From an uncultured Fretibacterium sp. (GTDB lineage Bacteria > Synergistota > Synergistia > Synergistales > Aminobacteriaceae), in the NCBI RefSeq assembly GCF_963548695.1, contig NZ_CAUUWA010000090.1:1-7771 (forward strand): 7,771 bases of DNA. The letters run 5' to 3'. Of this stretch, positions 3,904 through 7,771 are shown piece by piece. Below the pieces are notes generated by a model. It was not told where the DNA came from and did not search any database. It saw nothing but the letters and a program-made list of their open reading frames with translations. A program made the translations under genes and the position numbers. The first letter of the stretch is position 1, and each line of letters opens with the position of its first letter.

Positions 3904-6447
3904 TCAGCTGTAGGTCCGCTTCGCCCGGATCAACCCCAGAAGGACCGTCAGGGTCAGGGGAATCAGGTAGAACATCCACATCGCCTCGAAACCGCTCAGC
4001 CCAAGCGCCGAGCCACCGGAGAACACCAGTACGGCCGCGAGCAGCCCCAGGATCAGAGGCACGAAGAAGGCGAAGAGCATCCACCCCGTGGAGCCGGTCT
4101 GGACCCGGATGGCCATGATCGTGGGCAGGCAGGGCGGACAGAGGACCATGAAGAGCATCAGGGCCATGGCGTGCAGGGGCGTAAGGTCCCCCTCCTGCCG
4201 CTTCATGCGCTGTTCCAGCGTGTCCGTGTTCCTCTCTCCGCCCTCGCTCTCCCCCTCACCCGGTTCCTTGATGTAGAGGGCGCCCAGGGTGGAGACGCTG
4301 TTCTCCTTGGCCGCCAACGTGCTGAGCACGGCGACGTTGACGCGCCAGTTGAACCCCGCGTACCGAGACGCCGGCTCGAGGGCCCGGCCAATCTTGCCCA
4401 GAAGGCTGTTGTCGATGCGTTCCCTGCGGATGGCCGTCAACGTATTGGTCCGGAAGGTCAGGAGCTTCTTGAGCGCCCTCTCGAGCTCCTTCGCCTCGGG
4501 GTCCTTCTTGTTCTGGACGATCTCGAAGAAATCGGGATTTCGGGCCCCGTAGGCCTTTCTGGACTCGGCCGACGCCCCGGACTTGAGCAGTTCCCGGTAC
4601 CCCTGCTGGAACAGAATCAGGTCCAGCACATCCTTTTCTGTCCTGAGCCCCGCGCCCAGCCTCTTGCCCTCGGCCTTGCCGAGGAAGGCCCGGACGGCCC
4701 GGTCCTTCTCCGCCTCGTAGTGGGCCCTCCGCTCCGGGGTCAGACCGGGGAACTGGAGCAGGACGAAGAGGACGACGGCCACGGCCGCGACGACGGTCGT
4801 GATCTTCCTGATGTAGAGCCATATCCGCTCGATTGCGCGTCCCAGAACCCCCCGCACGGAGGGGATATGGTAAGGCGGCATCTCCATGATGAAGGGCGCC
4901 GTCTCCTTGTGCCTCAGCACCGTCATGGAGAGGATCTTCGCCAGGGGGAGCACGAAGAGCAGGCTGATCGTCTGGATGAAGACGATGACGATGCTCTGTT
5001 GATTGACCTCGCCCAGCAGGGGCAGGCGCACCGTCTCGTTGAAGTAGATGCCGATGAGCAGGAAGTACAGCGGAAGTTTGGCCTGGCAGTTGAGCATGGG
5101 AAGCGTCAAAATCGTCGCCAGCTTCGATTTCTCGTCCGGGATGCCCTTGGTGGCCATGACCGCCGGGACGGAACATCCGCCCAGGACGACGCCGCCCAGG
5201 ATCATCGGCAGCGTGGACTGGCCGTGAAGGCCGAAACGGCTCAGTATCCGGTCCAGGACGAACGCGATGCGCGGCATGTAGCCGCTGTCCTCCAACACGG
5301 CGATCAGCGCGAAGAGGATGAAGAAGATCGGGATGTAGTTGAGGAGCGCGTTCAGGTTATCGATGACCCACAGCACGAACTCCCGCAGCAGGGGCAGCTC
5401 GATGATTCCTGGCTGGGGAAGGATGCTCTCGGCAAGGCTGCGGAACCCGGCGAGGACGGGCCACGTGTAGTGGGTGAGGTTGTAGCCCTGTATAAAGGAG
5501 AGATAGTAGAATCCGTAGATGACGAAAAGGAGAAAGACGGGGCCGAAGAACCTGTTGCAGACCAGCCGGTCTATGCGCTCGGAGACGTGGACCTTCTCCG
5601 TGTTCTTTCTGGACACGCAACGCTTGGCGATGGCCGCGGCCCTTCGGCTGCGCTGACCGGAGACGTAGAGGTCGGCGCTCATGCCCCTCTCGCGCTCGAA
5701 CGCCTCCCTCAGGGCCTCCGCCCTGGACAAAATGTCCCGGGCCGCGCCGTCGTTCCCGGCCCTTTCGCGCACCAGGGCCGCGACCTCCGGGTCGCCCTCC
5801 ATCAGCTTGACGGCGATCCACGGAAGGGGGAAGGTCCCTTGAAGGGACGCCCCGTCGGACGAAGGCGAATCGGCCAGCAGCGCCTCCAGCTCCTTCAGGG
5901 CGTCCTGCAGGTCGGGATAGAGCTCGGACACGGCAACGCTCGTCCGCGCGTTCGACCGGGACATATCGGCGATCGCCCCGAAAAGCTCCTCACGCCCGCG
6001 CCCATGGGTGATGGCCGTCGCGACGACGGGGACGCCCAGCTCCCGGGAGAGCCCCGGGACGTCCACGGAGATGTCGAGGCCCTCGGCCACGTCCATCATG
6101 TTGAGGTCGAGGACGAGGGGAATCTCCATCTCCAGGAGCTGGAGCGTCAGGTACAGACTGCGTTTGAGGTTTGCGGCGTCCACGACGTTGACGACCGCCG
6201 ACAGGGGCTCCTTCAGGAGCACGTCGCGGGAGACTCGCTCCTCGGGCGAGTAGGACGTCAGGCTGTAGGTGCCGGGGAGGTCGACGACCTCCACGGTCTC
6301 GCCATCCCGCTTGTACCAGCCCATCATCTTGTCGACGGTCACGCCGGGATAGTTGGCCACAAATTGTTTTGCGCCCGTCAGGCTGTTGAAGACGGTCGAT
6401 TTGCCGCAGTTCGGCTGGCCCGCCAGGGCTATGATCTTTTTTCCCAT
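3904..6447 (-). CDS. feoB: FeoB, ferrous iron transport GTPase/permease
   Basis: FeoB is the inner-membrane permease that imports Fe2+ using an N-terminal G protein. In the 847-residue product the G motifs are clear: G1 GQPNCGKS (10-17), G2 Thr37 in YPGVTVD, G3 DLPG (56-59) and G4 NMMD (116-119). A helical guanine-dissociation-inhibitor region follows to about residue 280. The membrane part holds gate motif 1 (GGCSVPA, Cys425) and gate motif 2 (LNCQAKLP, Cys454), both facing the iron path in family models. The late membrane segment carries CPPC (Cys770, Cys773) where many FeoB have a single Cys. A charged helical insert of about 105 residues (roughly 570-675) splits the membrane domain. The start is ATG 6447 because MGKKIIALAG is the usual FeoB beginning; its ribosome site (AAGGG, 12 bases upstream) is weak. 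An in-frame TTG at 6501 would add 18 charged residues and has no ribosome site. Confidence 0.97.
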   Translation of the reverse strand: MGKKIIALAGQPNCGKSTVFNSLTGAKQFVANYPGVTVDKMMGWYKRDGETVEVVDLPGTYSLTSYSPEERVSRDVLLKEPLSAVVNVVDAANLKRSLYLTLQLLEMEIPLVLDLNMMDVAEGLDISVDVPGLSRELGVPVVATAITHGRGREELFGAIADMSRSNARTSVAVSELYPDLQDALKELEALLADSPSSDGASLQGTFPLPWIAVKLMEGDPEVAALVRERAGNDGAARDILSRAEALREAFERERGMSADLYVSGQRSRRAAAIAKRCVSRKNTEKVHVSERIDRLVCNRFFGPVFLLFVIYGFYYLSFIQGYNLTHYTWPVLAGFRSLAESILPQPGIIELPLLREFVLWVIDNLNALLNYIPIFFILFALIAVLEDSGYMPRIAFVLDRILSRFGLHGQSTLPMILGGVVLGGCSVPAVMATKGIPDEKSKLATILTLPMLNCQAKLPLYFLLIGIYFNETVRLPLLGEVNQQSIVIVFIQTISLLFVLPLAKILSMTVLRHKETAPFIMEMPPYHIPSVRGVLGRAIERIWLYIRKITTVVAAVAVVLFVLLQFPGLTPERRAHYEAEKDRAVRAFLGKAEGKRLGAGLRTEKDVLDLILFQQGYRELLKSGASAESRKAYGARNPDFFEIVQNKKDPEAKELERALKKLLTFRTNTLTAIRRERIDNSLLGKIGRALEPASRYAGFNWRVNVAVLSTLAAKENSVSTLGALYIKEPGEGESEGGERNTDTLEQRMKRQEGDLTPLHAMALMLFMVLCPPCLPTIMAIRVQTGSTGWMLFAFFVPLILGLLAAVLVFSGGSALGLSGFEAMWMFYLIPLTLTVLLGLIRAKRTYS

Positions 6448-6505
6448 CCAGGACTTTTTCCCTTCTACTTTTCCCCTTCTGGAGATTTCTCCATTCCCCA
6501 AGTTC

Positions 6506-6739
6506 TCAGGACTTTTTCACCTTAACGAAACGGGCTTCCTCCCGGCGCAGGTTGACGAGCGCCCCTTCGGCATCTACCTCGATGGGGTCTCCGAGGGGCG
6601 CCCTTCGGACGAGCTTTGCCAGGACGCCGGGGTAGAGCCCCATGTCCACCAGCCTCTGGGCGAGCATACCCCTGCCCTCGATTCCCACGACCATCCCCGA
6701 CTCCCCCGGAGTCAGGTCCGCCAGCGTCATCTCGCTCAT
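6506..6739 (-). CDS. feoA: FeoA2, FeoA-domain (SH3-like) protein
   Basis: This 77-residue cytoplasmic protein is a single FeoA domain. FeoA proteins have an SH3-like fold and are thought to modulate FeoB or its assembly. Features seen are the opening MTLADLTPGESGMVVGI, the central RLVDMGLYPGVLAKLVRRAP block, a GDPIEV turn and the ending LVNLRREEARFVKV, all typical of the family. Length matches the usual 75-80 residues. ATG 6739 is preceded by GGTGA 6 bases upstream. An in-frame ATG three codons later (MTLADL) is also possible. It lies 16 bases after feoA1 and 58 bases before feoB. It is the more canonical of the two FeoA proteins. Confidence 0.95.
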   Translation of the reverse strand: MSEMTLADLTPGESGMVVGIEGRGMLAQRLVDMGLYPGVLAKLVRRAPLGDPIEVDAEGALVNLRREEARFVKVKKS

Positions 6740-6755
6740 CGTCTCTCACCCAACC

Positions 6756-6983
6756 TCATGCCTCGGCCACCATCAGGCTCATGGCGACCTCCTGATCCAG
6801 GGCCAGGCAGCTCTCGCCCTCCATCACCCTGACGATGACGTCGCCGTCCCGCTCCTGCAGAAGGGTGAGAACGCTCCCCTCACCCAGCCCCAAACTTTCG
6901 AGGTGCTTGGACATCCTGGGGCCGCTCCCCGATTTCAAGACCTTTAACTTTGTGTTCATCGGCGCCGAAAGCAAGGGAAACAT
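6756..6983 (-). CDS. feoA: FeoA1, divergent FeoA-domain protein (first gene of the operon)
   Basis: This is a 75-residue protein of the FeoA type. ATG 6983 is chosen because TAGGAGG ends 6 bases upstream; an ATG at 6959 has no ribosome site. The sequence runs KVLKSGSGPRMSKHLESLGLGEGSVLTLL..DGDVIVRVMEGESCLALDQEVAMSLMV, matching the FeoA order of a first strand, a helix with the hLxxLGLxxG pattern, and a final strand after a short basic/acidic stretch. It lacks the usual TLADL beginning and has one Cys (ESCLAL). It differs strongly from feoA2, so the two are probably not interchangeable and may contact FeoB or each other differently. Multiple FeoA copies next to feoB are known in anaerobes. Confidence 0.92.
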   Translation of the reverse strand: MFPLLSAPMNTKLKVLKSGSGPRMSKHLESLGLGEGSVLTLLQERDGDVIVRVMEGESCLALDQEVAMSLMVAEA

Positions 6984-7017
6984 ACGGACCCTCCTACGAG
7001 CTCCAGAAAATTTGTTT

Positions 7018-7026
7018 TTTATACCA
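7018..7026 (-). promoter_or_regulatory. Extended -10 promoter of the feo operon
   Basis: On the minus strand TGGTATAAA forms an extended -10 (TGn followed by TATAAA). Transcription would start near 7010, leaving a leader of about 27 bases before ATG 6983. No good -35 lies at 17-18 bases; TTGATA (7045-7050) is 21 bases away, which suits an extended -10 promoter that may need an activator or tolerate a poor -35. A 19-base segment with TTTTA/TAAAA ends (7017-7035) covers this element and could be an operator. Confidence 0.55.
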
Positions 7027-7114
7027 CACCTAAAACATTAAATTTATCAAGGACATTTTAACATACTTGAACGGGCGCTTTCGGGACGGTGTGCCGCAAT
7101 TTGCAAAGGTCCAG

Positions 7115-7146
7115 CCCTTTACCCTTCTCTCCCTTTACCCTTCTCT
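7115..7146. repeat. Exact 16-base tandem duplication
   Basis: CCCTTTACCCTTCTCT occurs twice without a gap (7115-7130 and 7131-7146). It is pyrimidine-only apart from one A per unit. Nothing indicates a transposon; slippage duplication is the simple reading. Confidence 0.9.
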
Positions 7147-7383
7147 AAGAAGGTCCCTCTCCAAAGGGGAATTAAGTTCCAGAGGACAAATTTATGTTCT
7201 ACGGCGGGCTCGCCCCTTCATTAAAGGTAAAGATACCAAAGGCATTAAAGACATGGGAGATAGGGGAGAGGGGGCGGATGAGGGGTATAAAGGTCAACTA
7301 AGATCTATTACTCTATGCGCTCCATACCTCCGACACTGTGGGCTGATACTCCCCGTTCTGGAAAAAATCACTTTTCCTTTTCG

Positions 7384-7411
7384 TTTGTGTTCTACTATTT
7401 GTGTTCTACTA
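7384..7411. repeat. Exact 14-base tandem duplication before the response-regulator stub
   Basis: TTTGTGTTCTACTA is present twice in direct succession (7384-7397 and 7398-7411). Each unit holds a TACTA(T) that could pass for a -10, so duplication could alter a promoter for the 7428 frame; I saw no matching -35. Confidence 0.9.
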
Positions 7412-7427
7412 AAAGAAGGGAAGAGTT

Positions 7428-7592
7428 ATGGGACGCTTGCCGCGGTCCGTGAGGGACGGCGCGGGGGGAGGAGGGCTTTTGATCGTGGAGGATGAGGCTC
7501 CGATTGCGGAGGTCGTCGCCGCTTATGCCGGGCGCGAGGGGTATGAGACCCTCTGGACCGCCGACGGCGAGGCGACCATGTCCTTACTTTAA
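7428..7592 (+). pseudogene. Truncated response regulator (start of a receiver domain only)
   Basis: ATG 7428 follows a good ribosome site (GAAGGG, 7 bases upstream) and reads 54 residues to TAA 7590-7592. After a Gly-rich lead (residues 1-16) comes LLIVEDEAPIAEVVAAYAGREGYETLWTADGEA (residues 17-49; the acidic pair E21-D22 is the Mg-binding site of receivers). This is beta1, alpha1, beta2 and the start of alpha2 of an OmpR-type receiver. A full receiver is about 120 residues and the phosphorylated Asp would come near residue 65; here the frame ends before it, and no continuation is seen in other frames before the terminator at 7650. A GC shift to AT-rich sequence directly after the stop suggests a deletion or rearrangement removed the rest. 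It cannot signal by phosphorylation. Whether the peptide is still made is unknown. Confidence 0.75.
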
Positions 7593-7619
7593 CTCGCCGC
7601 CAAAAAGGTGCTAAAGATA

Positions 7620-7637
7620 TTGATCTAAGTTGATCTA
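7620..7637. repeat. Two TTGATCTA copies one helical turn apart
   Basis: TTGATCTA lies at 7620-7627 and again at 7630-7637, so the copies start 10 bases apart, on the same face of the helix. This could be a binding site or chance in an AT-rich patch. Confidence 0.4.
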
Positions 7638-7649
7638 TTGACCCAAAAG

Positions 7650-7683
7650 AACGCCCCCTCGGCACTATCGCCGAGGGGGCGTT
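7650..7683 (-). terminator. Strong intrinsic terminator of the right-edge minus-strand gene
   Basis: AACGCCCCCTCGGC (7650-7663) is the exact reverse complement of GCCGAGGGGGCGTT (7670-7683), giving a 14-pair stem around a 6-base loop. On the minus strand the stem ends in TT and continues CTTTTGGG, a serviceable U-tract; on the + strand no T-run follows. It lies 33 bases after the stop at 7717. Confidence 0.88.
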
Positions 7684-7716
7684 GAGCACCCACAGGTCGG
7701 GCGGAAGCCCGGTGAG

Positions 7717-7771
7717 TCACGGCATCGGATTGATCCAGACCCGGCGGCCCGGGGGAACGGGGCTGTTCGAG
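7717..7771 (-). CDS. C-terminal end of a minus-strand gene running in from the right edge
   Basis: One minus-strand frame reads SNSPVPPGRRVWINPMP and stops at TGA 7717-7719, with a strong minus-strand terminator 33 bases further on. Gene end plus correctly placed terminator makes this a real coding end, though only 17 residues are visible. The pattern S-P-V-P-P-G-R-R-V-W-I-N recalls the last strand of a LysM repeat (PGxxLxIP-like), but that is too little to name the protein. Confidence 0.55.
   Translation of the reverse strand, partial: SNSPVPPGRRVWINPMP

Larger units (their letters stand above)
7042..7427. other. AT-richer intergenic stretch without a credible gene
   Basis: About 385 bases separate the feo promoter from the response-regulator stub. 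Base composition falls well below that of the flanking genes. The part near 7042-7065 belongs to the feo promoter region. The rest holds two exact tandem duplications (7115-7146 and 7384-7411), a purine-rich run (7251-7284) and a small GGCG/CGCC hairpin (7203-7214). Open frames here have no ribosome site and low-complexity products. I see no tRNA or other RNA gene. Confidence 0.7.

Noticed and set aside
3814..6525. A 903-codon open frame on the + strand opposite feoB
   Set aside because: It is the mirror of a GC-rich coding strand: the product is His/Gln/Arg/Gly-rich without domains, and the minus strand encodes an unmistakable FeoB with all G motifs.
7017..7061. A canonical Fur box at the feo promoter
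   Set aside because: No stretch approaches the GATAAT-type repeat pattern; only AT-rich short arms are seen.
7067..7495. A 142-codon + strand frame in the AT-richer stretch
   Set aside because: It starts at TTG without a ribosome site, passes through both tandem duplications, and overlaps the response-regulator stub in another frame.

Overview
The window comes from a GC-rich bacterial chromosome with a Gram-negative-type envelope: four products carry Sec signal peptides ending in A-x-A. The gene content is a split feoA-feoA-feoB set, a tiny Cys-rich FeoB partner and several DUF4198 proteins. This fits an anaerobe such as a member of the Synergistota or a Desulfovibrio-like lineage, with Synergistota slightly favoured. 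That assignment is an impression from gene content, not a database result.

Layout. At the left edge is the end of an unrecognised + strand gene (1-255), closed by a strong intrinsic terminator (289-322) and a second hairpin (379-415) at the convergent junction. From 6983 down to 443 lies one long minus-strand gene train, read right to left: feoA1, feoA2, feoB, a small exported Cys-containing protein, a NikK-like DUF4198 protein, a 51-residue FeoB-associated Cys-rich membrane protein (2310-2465), and two closely similar tandem DUF4198 proteins. An extended -10 promoter sits just upstream of feoA1. Hairpins lie between feoB and its downstream gene, around the Cys-rich gene, and between the two tandem paralogues. 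They suggest graded expression or RNA processing within the operon.

Beyond the promoter is an AT-richer stretch (about 7042-7427) with no credible gene but two exact short tandem duplications. It is followed by a 54-codon stub of a response-regulator receiver domain (7428-7592). At the right edge is the last part of a minus-strand gene (7717-7771) with its own strong terminator (7650-7683).

How the genes work together. FeoB is the GTP-dependent ferrous iron permease, and the two FeoA proteins and the Cys-rich mini-protein are its cytoplasmic and membrane accessories. The four exported proteins are the unusual part. In every one the predicted signal-peptidase cut falls directly before a histidine (A-x-A|H), so each mature protein would start with His. 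An N-terminal His is a common way to bind a transition metal. The simplest reading is a Feo system with its own set of periplasmic metal-handling proteins. That role is inferred, not shown.
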